Shown here piece after piece: positions 44,038-55,652 of a stretch of DNA of 64,000 nt. The notes beneath the pieces are model-generated. The model searched no databases. It saw nothing but the letters and a program-made list of their open reading frames with translations, and had not been told where the DNA came from. Each line of letters begins with the position of its first letter. The stretch's first letter is position 1. The DNA is from Lampris incognitus (taxonomy: Eukaryota > Chordata > Actinopteri > Lampriformes > Lampridae), in the NCBI RefSeq assembly GCF_029633865.1, contig NC_079222.1, positions 32,678,695-32,742,694 of the forward strand, in the 5' to 3' direction. The translations under genes were made by a program, and so were the position numbers.

Positions 44038-45166
44038 ACAAAGCCCAATTCCAATGAAGTTGGGACATTGTGTAAAATGTGAATAAAAACAGAATACAAT
44101 GATCTGCAAATCCTTTTCAACCTATATTCAATTGAATACACTACAAAGACAAGATATTTAATGTTCAAACTAATAAACTTTATTGTTTTTTGCAAATATT
44201 TACTCATTTTGAATTTGATTTCTGCAACACGTTCCAAATAAGGGGCAACAAAAGTTAATTCTGTAAAGGATCTTACCATGTGGGCTCAGGAACACTTAGG
44301 AAAACCATCGTCAGTTAACACAGTTTGTCGCTACATCTACAAGTGCAAGTTGTCCCGAGCTCATCTGAGATGGACTGACGCAAAGTGGAAAAGTGTGCTG
44401 TGGTCTGGCGAGTCCACATTTCAAATTGTTTTTGGAAATCATGGACGTCGTGTCCTCCAGGCTAAAGAAGAAGAGGACCATCCAGATTGTTATCAGCGCA
44501 AAGTTCAGAAGTCAGCATCTGTGATGGTATGGGGGCTTGTTAGTGCCCATGGCATCATGGGTAACTTGCACATCTGTGAAGGCACCATTAATGCTGAAAG
44601 GTACATACAGGTTTTGGAGCAACATATGCTGCCATCCAAGCGACGTCTTTTTCAGGGACGTCCCTGCTTATTTCAGCAAGACGATGCCAAGCCCCATTCT
44701 GCACGTGTTACAACAGCGGGGCTGCGTAGTAAAAAAGTGCGGGTACTAGACTGGCCTGCCTGCAGTCCAGACCTGTCTCCCATTGAAAATGTGTGGCGCA
44801 TTATGAAGCGCAAAATACGACAACAGAGACCCTGGACTGTTGAGCAACTGAAGTCGTACATCAAGCAAGAATGGGAAATAATTCCACCTCCAAAGCTTCA
44901 ACAATTAGTGTCCTCAGTTCCCAAATGCTTATTGAGTGTTGTTAAAAGGAAAGGTGATGTAACACAGTGGTGAACGTGCCCCTGTCCCAGCTTCTTTGGA
45001 ACGTGTTGTAGGCATCAAATTCAAAATGAGTGAATATTTGCAAAAAACAATAAAGTTTATCAGTTTGAACATTAAATATCTTGTCTTTGTAGTGTATTCC
45101 ATTGAATATAGGGCGAAAGTGATTTGTAAATCATTGTATTCGGTTTTTATTATTCAAAATCCTGTA
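44038..45166 (+). mobile_element. Tc1/mariner element with long inverted repeats
   Basis: About 200 bp at each end are inverted copies (left tgaagttgggacattgtg ... gcaacacgttcc; right ggaacgtgttgtaggca ...). A single transposase reading frame lies between. The extreme tips have diverged, so ends are approximate and the flanking TA is not certain. Confidence 0.85.
44278..44973 (+). pseudogene. Tc1-like transposase, truncated and catalytically altered
   Basis: 231 codons are open. FGNHGRRVL, SVMVWGLVSAHG, CLFQQDDAKPHSARV and DWPACSPDLSPIENVWR mark the DD34E catalytic domain. The first catalytic Asp (normally WSDES) is Gly in WSGES; the second Asp and the Glu remain. Most of the paired DNA-binding region is absent, and KCKLSRAHLRW suggests an internal deletion between that region and the catalytic domain. 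Almost certainly inactive, although the frame is intact. Confidence 0.85.
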
Positions 45167-46194
45167 TCACTTTTCCCTGGTTTAAAATTGGCATTACCCC
45201 AAATAGGACTTAAGCGTGACCAGGAAGAGTTTATATTCAAATATTTACAAGTGTCAAACCAAACATCAATCATATTCAATATAATAGGATTCTCTGTATT
45301 TCCCCCCAGGTATTTACGATCTGCTCCATACAAATGTAGCCCGTGGAATTAGATACCACACAGGACACAATTACTTCCGGGGTTCTTGTAGCTTTAATTT
45401 TATTGTTTGAACCTTCGAATGCAGATCGTTTTACTGAGTGCATACATTCCTGTGTCTTTCGAGCAAACAGCTCATAAATGTTCACAGATGTGGCAAGTTT
45501 AACAGAAAAGATTTTAAAAGGGGAAATAATAAATACAAAATACGGTGCAAAATACGGCAAAGGACTATGTACGTTAAACAGGGTTTAACAAAGACATGTG
45601 GAACTTCCTGAAGATCGCGCAACTTCTCACTCTGTCAGTTACCTTTAAACAGAATTAAAATGCATATAAAACCTTTACATCCCAAATACAATGGCATGGT
45701 GTGGCTTTATTCACGCCAACATTACCTTGTCATGCCTGCAATGGCGAACAGCGGTCGACGGCTCGCGCCCAAAATCACCGAACATCAACTCCAGTAGCGT
45801 CTAAATCAAACCATCTTGTCAAATTACCAACATACGATATTGTTTGGAATAATGTTACAGGTATATTTCACAAGATATTTACCTTTACTTACTACGGAGT
45901 CAGAGCACCGTCACACCGCAATCTTCAGGCGCTCCACACAAGAAAAAAAAGAAAGAATACCCAAGATGCACTTGGATAACTTGCACGGAGTTACAATAAA
46001 AGTCCGCAACACTGCCACTTACTGGTCAAAACATGCAATGACAACCAAAACTTTAAAAATACACTCACAATCTGCTTCACAATTTAAATACATCAAATGA
46101 CATTTTACATGGCTTGACAGTGTAACAATTACATATATTAACAGTTAAACTATACTAAATTTAAGTGGAAAATCATTTAACATATTTAACAGAT
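45167..46194. other. Unannotated intergenic sequence
   Basis: Short ORFs on both strands (for example reverse 45276-45560 with CMHSVKRSAFEGSNNKIKAT) carry no domain I recognise. Confidence 0.4.
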
Positions 46195-46504
46195 TTACCA
46201 CCCGGCTACACAAATATAAGTGCGATGGTAATCTTGGTGTAATTCAACAGGGAGGGTTCCGTATGAAAAATGAAAAATAATGGACAGTAATTGAGCTGCC
46301 CAGTAATACCATTGGATGTTTGGGCATTTAAGGCCTCCTCGTTCATATGGTAGATACAGTAAAGATACACGTAATCTGGGATGCTTATGTTGCCAAATAA
46401 AGTTGGTAAACAATTTATTGATTGTGGTAAACAAAGATGAGGTGAGGGGGCAGGGGGATATTCTGGAACAAATAAAGAAATTTAGGGAGTATGTTAATTT
46501 TTTT
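46195..46504 (-). pseudogene. L1-like LINE fragment (3' part of reverse transcriptase ORF)
   Basis: In reverse: FTNFIWQHKHPRL, LPYERGGLKCPNIQWYYWAA. This is the conserved FIW...GGL..PN...YYWAAQL block downstream of the L1 polymerase core. It ends where the large tandem array begins. Confidence 0.75.
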
Positions 46505-48278
46505 ACAATCTTGTGATGACTCAAGGACTAAATTCTGTATCCAAACTTATATCATCTGAGAAAAGAGAGGATCTGCTATATTTTAACCATAAAATGCACA
46601 AAAGTAAATATAATATCAGCGACCAATCCTGTGTAAGGGTAGAACATATTTAAGCGGTTTATCATCAATTCCACCCCAAGATTGCAGCCTTGTAGCCCGA
46701 GTGTTCGACAAACTTATAATCAGCATAGTCTTCTGTCATGTCGCCCTGGTCAAGCAAAACAACCCCAACATATAGCACTTATTGCGTGTTAAGTTCAAGT
46801 CAATGCTAATGCTAGAGGAGTCGTATCGACATTTGTCGTCGTTGTTTTCTGCTTACCCGGGCTCAAAGGTGTTTTCTGTTAGCATCGAGTACTCCCACGA
46901 ATTTGTGACCGTCGGGGAATTGACCATTTTATATGATCGAAGAATTAAATAAAAGCCCATGTCGGTCTTATATCATCTGAGAAAAGAGAAGATGTGCTAT
47001 AGTTTAACAACTATAAAAGGCACTATATGTTACAAACTGTCAATGCCAATGTAAAGATTGCCTTAAAGTTTGCTGAAAATGTCAGTTCTTCCAGCACAGA
47101 ATCAAACCCCAACTTGATAGCACGTTCTACCATATATTGTATAAGAGAGTGGCTTAAGTTAGAGTTGAATTCTGACGGTTTTGCGGTCTTGTGTAAACGA
47201 TCCTCGGATGAACTGTGGTTTTTGGCAGAGAAACATGGGAATTTGTCCTTTTGCGACTGAAGCTATGTGTCTTTGCGACTACCCCAACATGAAGTTTGTG
47301 ATTTATAATCATCATAGTCTCCCACCAAGTTGTAGTGGCCAAGAGATACTACCCCAACATGAAGCACTTACAGAAGTAAACCGTATTGTTAGTGCTTATA
47401 TTAGGGTAATATCAGCGACCAATCCTGTGTAAGGGTAGAACATATTTAAGCGGTTTATCATCAGTTCCACCCCAAGATTGTAGCCTTGTAGCCCGAGTGT
47501 TCGACAAACTTATAATCAGCATAGTCTTCTGTCATGTCGCCCTGGTCAAGCAAAACAACCCCAACAGAGAAACATGGGAATTTGTCCTTTTGCGACTGAA
47601 GCTATGTGTCTTTGCGACTACCCCAACATGAAGCACTTACTGTGTGAACAAGCATTGTCAGAGCATCAGTTAGAGCAATATCAAGGACACATTTTCAATG
47701 CGTCTTGGGTATATTTATATTGAAGCGTTGGTATCACTCTTATCGTTTTTCATATGTTTTCAAAAGTATGATTATTGCCGCTGAGCACATCTAAGACAAC
47801 CCCAAAGAGAAGCACTTGTGAAATCAATACTCAGCAATGCCTCAATTTGAAGTGATCTGAGAGTTTGACAAACTTAAATCGGCATAGTATTCTCGCATGT
47901 CGCGCCGGTCAAGTACAACTACCCCAACGTATCGCACTTACTGTCCGTTAAGTTCAAGTCAATGCTGAAGTTAGGGCAGTCATCTTGACATTTGTCTTAA
48001 TAATTGTGTTTCTACTTACTCAAGCCCAAGGCTGTGGTCGTTCACCATCAAGTCTTCCCCTGAGTTTCTTTGCTTCAGTGAGTTGACCATTTTATATACT
48101 TGAAGCATTCAAACAACCGTGTCAGTCTCATTTACATCTCAAGTTCCAACGTTTGGATGATGAATTGTCAATTGTTCTAGATTTTTAACCTGATGGTCGG
48201 CCATTTCTTGGGTAATCACCTTCATCAAGGCAGGACTGTTCAAAGGAAGGTCAGTTAGTCAACAATTGTAATCCTTCT
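46505..48278. repeat. Edge unit of the array, L type with internal deletion
   Basis: The first about 110 bp match the beta start but are diverged (ctcaaggactaaattctgta), then jump directly into atatcagcgaccaatcctg, skipping about 326 bp. The remainder is L-like and carries the alpha half at 47027. Confidence 0.85.
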
Positions 48279-50390
48279 TTGGATGTTTTCAATCTTGTGA
48301 TGACTCACGGACTAAATTCTGTTTCCAAATTTATAACCATCTGTGAGAAGAGAAGATCTGCTAAATTTGACCATAAAAAGCACTATACATTACAAACTGT
48401 GAGAGCCTTTGTAAAGATTGCCATAAAGTTTGCTGAAAATGTCGGTTCTTCCAGCACAGAACCAAACTCTAACTTGATAGCACTTTCTACTTTGTGCTTT
48501 AGATGTACAATTATCGATATGTTGAGTAAAACTGAGAGAACCCCAAAGAGAAGCACTTATGTATTCAAGACTCACCAATGCCTCAATTTGAAGTGATCTG
48601 AGTGTGTTTTTCACAAAACTGTAATCATCATAGTCTCCCACCAAGTTGTAGTGGCCAAGAGATACTACCCCAACATGAAGCACTTACAGAAGTAAACCGT
48701 ATTGTTAGTGCTTATATTAGGGTAATATCAGCGACCAATCCTGTGTAAGGGTAGAACATATTTAAGCGGTTTATCATCAGTTCCACCCCAAGATTGTAGC
48801 CTTGTAGCCCGAGTGTTCGACAAACTTATAATCAGAATAGTCTTCTGTCATGTCGCCCTGGTCAAGCAAAACAACCCCAACATATAGCACTTATTGCGTG
48901 TTAAGTTCAAGTCAATGCTAATGCTAGAGGAGTCGTATTGACATTTGTCGTCGTTGTTTTCTGCTTACCCGGGCTCAAAGGTGTTTTCTGTTAGCATCGA
49001 GTACTCCCACGAATTTGTGACCGTCGGGGAATTGACCATTTTATATGCTCGAAGAATTAAATAAAAGCCCATGTCGGTCTTATATCATCTGAGAAAAGAG
49101 AAGATGTGCTATAGTTTAACAACTATAAAAGGCACTATATGTTACAAACTGTCAATGCCAATGTAAAGATTGCCTTAAAGTTTGCTGAAAATGTCAGTTC
49201 TTCCAGCACAGAATCAAACCCCAACTTGATAGCACTTTCTACCATATATTGTATAAGAGAGTGGCTTAAGTTAGAGTTGAATTCTGACGGTTTTGCGGTC
49301 TTGTGTAAACGATCCTCGGATGAACTGTGGTTTTTGGCAGAGAAACATGGGAATTTGTCCTTTTGCGACTGAAGCTATGTGTCTTTGCGACTACCCCAAC
49401 ATGAAGTTTGTAATTTATAATCATCATAGTCTCCCACCAAGTTGTAGTGGCCAAGAGATACTACCCCAACATGAAGCACTTACAGAAGTAAACCGTATTG
49501 TTAGTGCTTATATTAGGGTAATATCAGCGACCAATCCTGTGTAAGGGTAGAACATATTTAAGCGGTTTATCATCAGTTCCACCCCAAGATTGTAGCCTTG
49601 TAGCCCGAGTGTTCGACAAACTTATAATCAGCGTAGTCTTCTGTCATGTCGCCCTGGTCAAGCAAAACAACCCCAACAGAGAAACATGGGAATTTGTCCT
49701 TTTGCGACTGAAGCTATGTGTCTTTGCGACTACCCCAACATGAAGCACTTACTGTGTGAACAAGCATTGTCAGAGCATCAGTTAGAGCAATATCAAGGAC
49801 ACATTTTCAATGCGTCTTGGGTATATTTATATTGAACCGTTGGTATCACTCTTATCGTTTTTCATATGTTTTCAAAAGTATGATTATTGCCGCTGAGCAC
49901 ATCTAAGACAACCCCAAAGAGAAGCACTTGTGAAATCAATACTCAGCAATGCCTCAATTTGAAGTGATCTGAGAGTTTGACAAACTTAAATCGGCATAGT
50001 ATTCTCGCATATCGCGCCGGTCAAGTACAACTACCCCAACGTATCGCACTTACTGTCCGTTAAGTTCAAGTCAATGCTGAAGTTAGGGCAGTCATCTTGA
50101 CATTTGTCTTAATAATTGTGTTTCTACTTACTCAAGCCCAAGGCTGTGGTCGTTCACCATCAAGTCTTCCCCTGAGTTTCTTTGCTTCAGTGAGTTGACC
50201 ATTTTATATACTTGAAGCATTCAAACAACCGTGTCAGTCTCATTTACATCTCAAGTTCCAACGTTTGGATGATGAATTGTCAATTGTTCTAGATTTTTAA
50301 CCTGATGGTCGGCCATTTCTTGGATAATCACCTTCATCAAGGCAGGACTGTTCAAAGGAAGGTCAGTTAGTCAACAATTGTAATCCTTCT
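48279..50390. repeat. L unit
   Basis: A 2,112-bp unit. A block of about 255 bp beginning tcatcatagtctcccaccaa occurs at 48625 and again at 49421 (796 bp apart), bracketing the alpha half. A second direct repeat of about 70 bp (agagaaacatgggaattt...) lies at about 49340 and 49678. Confidence 0.93.
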
Positions 50391-53300
50391 TTGGATGTTT
50401 TCATCTTGTGATGACTCACGGACTAAATTCTGTTTCCAAATTTATAACCATCTGTGAGAAGAGAAGATCTGCTAAATTTGACCATAAAATGCACTATACA
50501 TTACAAACTGTGAGAGCCTTTGTAAAGATTGCCATAAAGTTTGCGGAAAATGTCAGTTCTTCCAGCACAGAACCAAACTCTAACTTGATAGCACTTTCTA
50601 CTTTGTGCTTTAGATGTATAATTATCGATATGTTGAGTACAACTGAGAGAACCCCAAAGAGAAGCACTTATGTATTCAAGACTCACCAATGCCTCAATTT
50701 GAAGTGATCTGAGTGTGTTTTTCACAAAACTGTAATCATCATAGTCTCCCACCAAGTTGTAGTGGCCAAGAGATACTACCCCAACATGAAGCACTTACAG
50801 AAGTAAACCGTATTGTTAGTGCTTATATTAGGGTAATATCAGCGACCAATCCTGTGTAAGGGTAGAACATATTTAAGCGGTTTATCATCAGTTCCACCCC
50901 AAGATTGTAGCCTTGTAGCCCGAGTGTTCGACAAACTTATAATCAGCGTAGTCTTCTGTCATGTCGCCCTGGTCAAGCAAAACAACCCCAACAGAGAAAC
51001 ATGGGAATTTGTCCTTTTGCGACTGAAGCTATGTGTCTTTGCGACTACCCCAACATGAAGCACTTACTGTGTGAACAAGCATTGTCAGAGCATCAGTTAG
51101 AGCAATATCAAGGACACATTTTCAATGCGTCTTGGGTATATTTATATTGAACCGTTGGTATCACTCTTATCGTTTTTCATATGTTTTCAAAAGTATGATT
51201 ATTGCCGCTGAGCACATCTAAGACAACCCCAAAGAGAAGCACTTGTGAAATCAATACTCAGCAATGCCTCAATTTGAAGTGATCTGAGAGTTTGACAAAC
51301 TTAAATCGGCATAGTATTCTCGCATGTCGCGCCGGTCAAGTACAACTACCCCAACGTATCGCACTTACTGTCTGTTAAGTTCAAGTCAATGCTGAAGTTA
51401 GGGCAGTCATCTTGACATTTGTCTTAATAATTGTGTTTCTACTTACTCAAGCCCAAGGCTGTGGTCGTTCAGCATCAAGTCTTCCCCTGAGTTTCTTTGC
51501 TTCAGTGAGTTGACCATTTTATATACTCGAAGCATTCTAACAACCGTGTCAGTCTCATTTACATCTCAAGTTCCAACGTTTGGATGATGAATTGTCAATT
51601 GTTCTAGAATTTTAACCTGATGGTCGGCCATTTCTTGGGTAATCACCTTCATCAAGGCAGGACTGTTCAAAGGAAGGTCAGTTAGTCAACAATTGTAATC
51701 CTTCTTTGGATGTTTTCAATCTTGTGATGACTCACGGACTAAATTCTGTTTCCAAATTTATAACCATCTGTGAGAAGAGAAGATCTGCTAAATTTGACCA
51801 TAAAAAGCACTATACATTACAAACTGTGAGAGCCTTTGTAAAGATTGCCATAAAGTTTGCGGAAAATGTCAGTTCTTCCAGCACAGAACCAAACTCTAAC
51901 TTGATAGCACTTTCTACTTTGTGCTTTAGATGTACAATTATCGATATGTTGAGTACAACTGAGAGAACCCCAAAGAGAAGCACTTATGTATTCAAGACTC
52001 ACCAATGCCTCAATTTGAAGTGATCTGAGTGTGTTTTTCACAAAACTGTAATCATCATAGTCTCCCACCAAGTTGTAATGGCCAAGAGATACTACCCCAA
52101 CATGAAGCACTTACAGAAGTAAACCGTATTGTTAGTGCTTATATTAGGGTAATATCAGCGACCAATCCTGTGTAAGGGTAGAACATATTTAAGCGGTTTA
52201 TCATCAGTTCCACCCCAAGATTGTAGCCTTGTAGCCCGAGTGTTCGACAAACTTATAATCAGCGTAGTCTTCTGTCATGTCGCCCTGGTCAAGCAAAACA
52301 ACCCCAACAGAGAAACATGGGAATTTGTCCTTTTGCGACTGAAGCTATGTGTCTTTGCGACTACCCCAACATGAAGCACTTACTGTGTGAACAAGCATTG
52401 TCAGAGCATCAGTTAGAGCAATATCAAGGACACATTTTCAATGCGTCTTGGGTATATTTATATTGAAGCGTTGGTATCACTCTTATCGTTTTTCATATGT
52501 TTTCAAAAGTATGATTATTGCCGCTGAGCACATCTAAGGCAACCCCAAAGAGAAGCACTTGTGAAATCAATACTCAGCAATGCCTCAATTTGAAGTGATC
52601 TGAGAGTTTGACAAACTTAAATCGGCATAGTATTCTCGCATGTCGCGCCGGTCAAGTACAACTACCCCAACGTATCGCACTTACTGTCCGTTAAGTTCAA
52701 GTCAATGCTGAAGTTAGGGCAGTCATCTTGACATTTGTCTTAATAATTGTGTTTCTACTTACTCAAGCCCAAGGCTGTGGTCGTTCACCATCAAGTCTTC
52801 CCCTGAGTTTCTTTGCTTCAGTGAGTTGACCATTTTATATACTTGAAGCATTCAAACAACCGTGTCAGTCTCATTTACATCTCAAGTTCCAACGTTTGGA
52901 TGATGAATTGTCAATTGTTCTAGATTTTTAACCTGATGGTCGGCCATTTCTTGGGTAATCACCTTCATCAAGGCAGGACTGTTCAAAGGAAGGTCAGTTA
53001 GTCAACAATTGTAATCCTTCTTTGGATGTTTTCAATCTTGTGATGACTCACGGACTAAATTCTGTTTCCAAATTTATAACCATCTGTGAGAAGAGAAGAT
53101 CTGCTAAATTTGACCATAAAAAGCACTATACATTACAAACTGTGAGAGCCTTTGTAAAGATTGCCATAAAGTTTGCGGAAAATGTCAGTTCTGCCAGCAC
53201 AGAACCAAACTCTAACTTGATAGCACTTTCTACTTTGTGCTTTAGATGTACAATTATCGATATGTTGAGTACAACTGAGAGAACCCCAAAGAGAAGCACT

Positions 53301-55652
53301 TATGTATTCAAGACTCACCAATGCCTCAATTTGAAGTGATCTGAGTATGTTTTTCACAAAACTGTAATCATCATAGTCTCCCACCAAGTTGTAGTGGCCA
53401 AGAGATACTACCCCAACATGAAGCACTTACAGAAGTAAACCGTATTGTTAGTGCTTATATTAGGGTAATATCAGCGACCAATCCTGTGTAAGGGTAGAAC
53501 ATATTTAAGCGGTTTATCATCAGTTCCACCCCAAGATTGTAGCCTTGTAGCCCGAGTGTTCGACAAACTTATAATCAGCATAGTCTTCTGTCATGTCGCC
53601 CTGGTCAAGCAAAACAACCCCAACAGAGAAACATGGGAATTTGTCCTTTTGCGACTGAAGCTATGTGTCTTTGCGACTACCCCAACATGAAGCACTTACT
53701 GTGTGAACAAGCATTGTCAGAGCATCAGTTAGAGCAATATCAAGGACACATTTTCAATGCGTCTTGGGTATATTTATATTGAACCGTTGGTATCACTCTT
53801 ATCGTTTTTCATATGTTTTCAAAAGTATGATTATTGCCGCTGAGCACATCTAAGACAACCCCAAAGAGAAGCACTTGTGAAATCAATACTCAGCAATGCC
53901 TCAATTTGAAGTGATCTGAGAGTTTGACAAACTTAAATCGGCATAGTATTCTCGCATATCGCGCCGGTCAAGTACAACTACCCCAACGTATCGCACTTAC
54001 TGTCCGTTAAGTTCAAGTCAATGCTGAAGTTAGGGCAGTCATCTTGACATTTGTCTTAATAATTGTGTTTCTACTTACTCAAGCCCAAGGCTGTGGTCGT
54101 TCACCATCAAGTCTTCCCCTGAGTTTCTTTGCTTCAGTGAGTTGACCATTTTATATACTTGAAGCATTCAAACAACCGTGTCAGTCTCATTTACATCTCA
54201 AGTTCCAACGTTTGGATGATGAATTGTCAATTGTTCTAGATTTTTAACCTGATGGTCGGCCATTTCTTGGATAATCACCTTCATCAAGGCAGGACTGTTC
54301 AAAGGAAGGTCAGTTAGTCAACAATTGTAATCCTTCTTTGGATGTTTTCATCTTGTGATGACTCACGGACTAAATTCTGTTTCCAAATTTATAACCATCT
54401 GTGAGAAGAGAAGATCTGCTAAATTTGACCATAAAATGCACTATACATTACAAACTGTGAGAGCCTTTGTAAAGATTGCCATAAAGTTTGCGGAAAATGT
54501 CAGTTCTTCCAGCACAGAACCAAACTCTAACTTGATAGCACTTTCTACTTTGTGCTTTAGATGTATAATTATCGATATGTTGAGTACAACTGAGAGAACC
54601 CCAAAGAGAAGCACTTATGTATTCAAGACTCACCAATGCCTCAATTTGAAGTGATCTGAGTGTGTTTTTCACAAAACTGTAATCATCATAGTCTCCCACC
54701 AAGTTGTAGTGGCCAAGAGATACTACCCCAACATGAAGCACTTACAGAAGTAAACGGTATTGTTAGTGCTTATATTAGGGTAATATCAGCGACCAATCCT
54801 GTGTAAGGGTAGAACATATTTAAGCGGTTTATCATCAGTTCCACCCCAAGATTGTAGCCTTGTAGCCCGAGTGTTCGACAAACTTATAATCAGCGTAGTC
54901 TTCTGTCATGTCGCCCTGGTCAAGCAAAACAACCCCAACAGAGAAACATGGGAATTTGTCCTTTTGCGACTGAAGCTATGTGTCTTTGCGACTACCCCAA
55001 CATGAAGCACTTACTGTGTGAACAAGCATTGTCAGAGCATCAGTTAGAGCAATATCAAGGACACATTTTCAATGCGTCTTGGGTATATTTATATTGAACC
55101 GTTGGTATCACTCTTATCGTTTTTCATATGTTTTCAAAAGTATGATTATTGCCGCTGAGCACATCTAAGACAACCCCAAAGAGAAGCACTTGTGAAATCA
55201 ATACTCAGCAATGCCTCAATTTGAAGTGATCTGAGAGTTTGACAAACTTAAATCGGCATAGTATTCTCGCATGTCGCGCCGGTCAAGTACAACTACCCCA
55301 ACGTATCGCACTTACTGTCTGTTAAGTTCAAGTCAATGCTGAAGTTAGGGCAGTCATCTTGACATTTGTCTTAATAATTGTGTTTCTACTTACTCAAGCC
55401 CAAGGCTGTGGTCGTTCAGCATCAAGTCTTCCCCTGAGTTTCTTTGCTTCAGTGAGTTGACCATTTTATATACTCGAAGCATTCTAACAACCGTGTCAGT
55501 CTCATTTACATCTCAAGTTCCAACGTTTGGATGATGAATTGTCAATTGTTCTAGAATTTTAACCTGATGGTCGGCCATTTCTTGGGTAATCACCTTCATC
55601 AAGGCAGGACTGTTCAAAGGAAGGTCAGTTAGTCAACAATTGTAATCCTTCT
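50391..55652. repeat. Four S units
   Basis: Units at 50391, 51706, 53022 and 54338. The first and fourth share private variants: a one-base deletion in tttcatcttgtg, cataaaatgcac instead of cataaaaagcac, and gatgtataattat. This shows a three-unit (3,947 bp) block was duplicated. Confidence 0.92.

Noticed and set aside
39235..46504. One L1-like element split by later insertions
   Set aside because: The 46.2 kb fragment encodes a part downstream of the 39.2-39.8 kb fragment, but lies upstream of it on the minus strand; order is not collinear.
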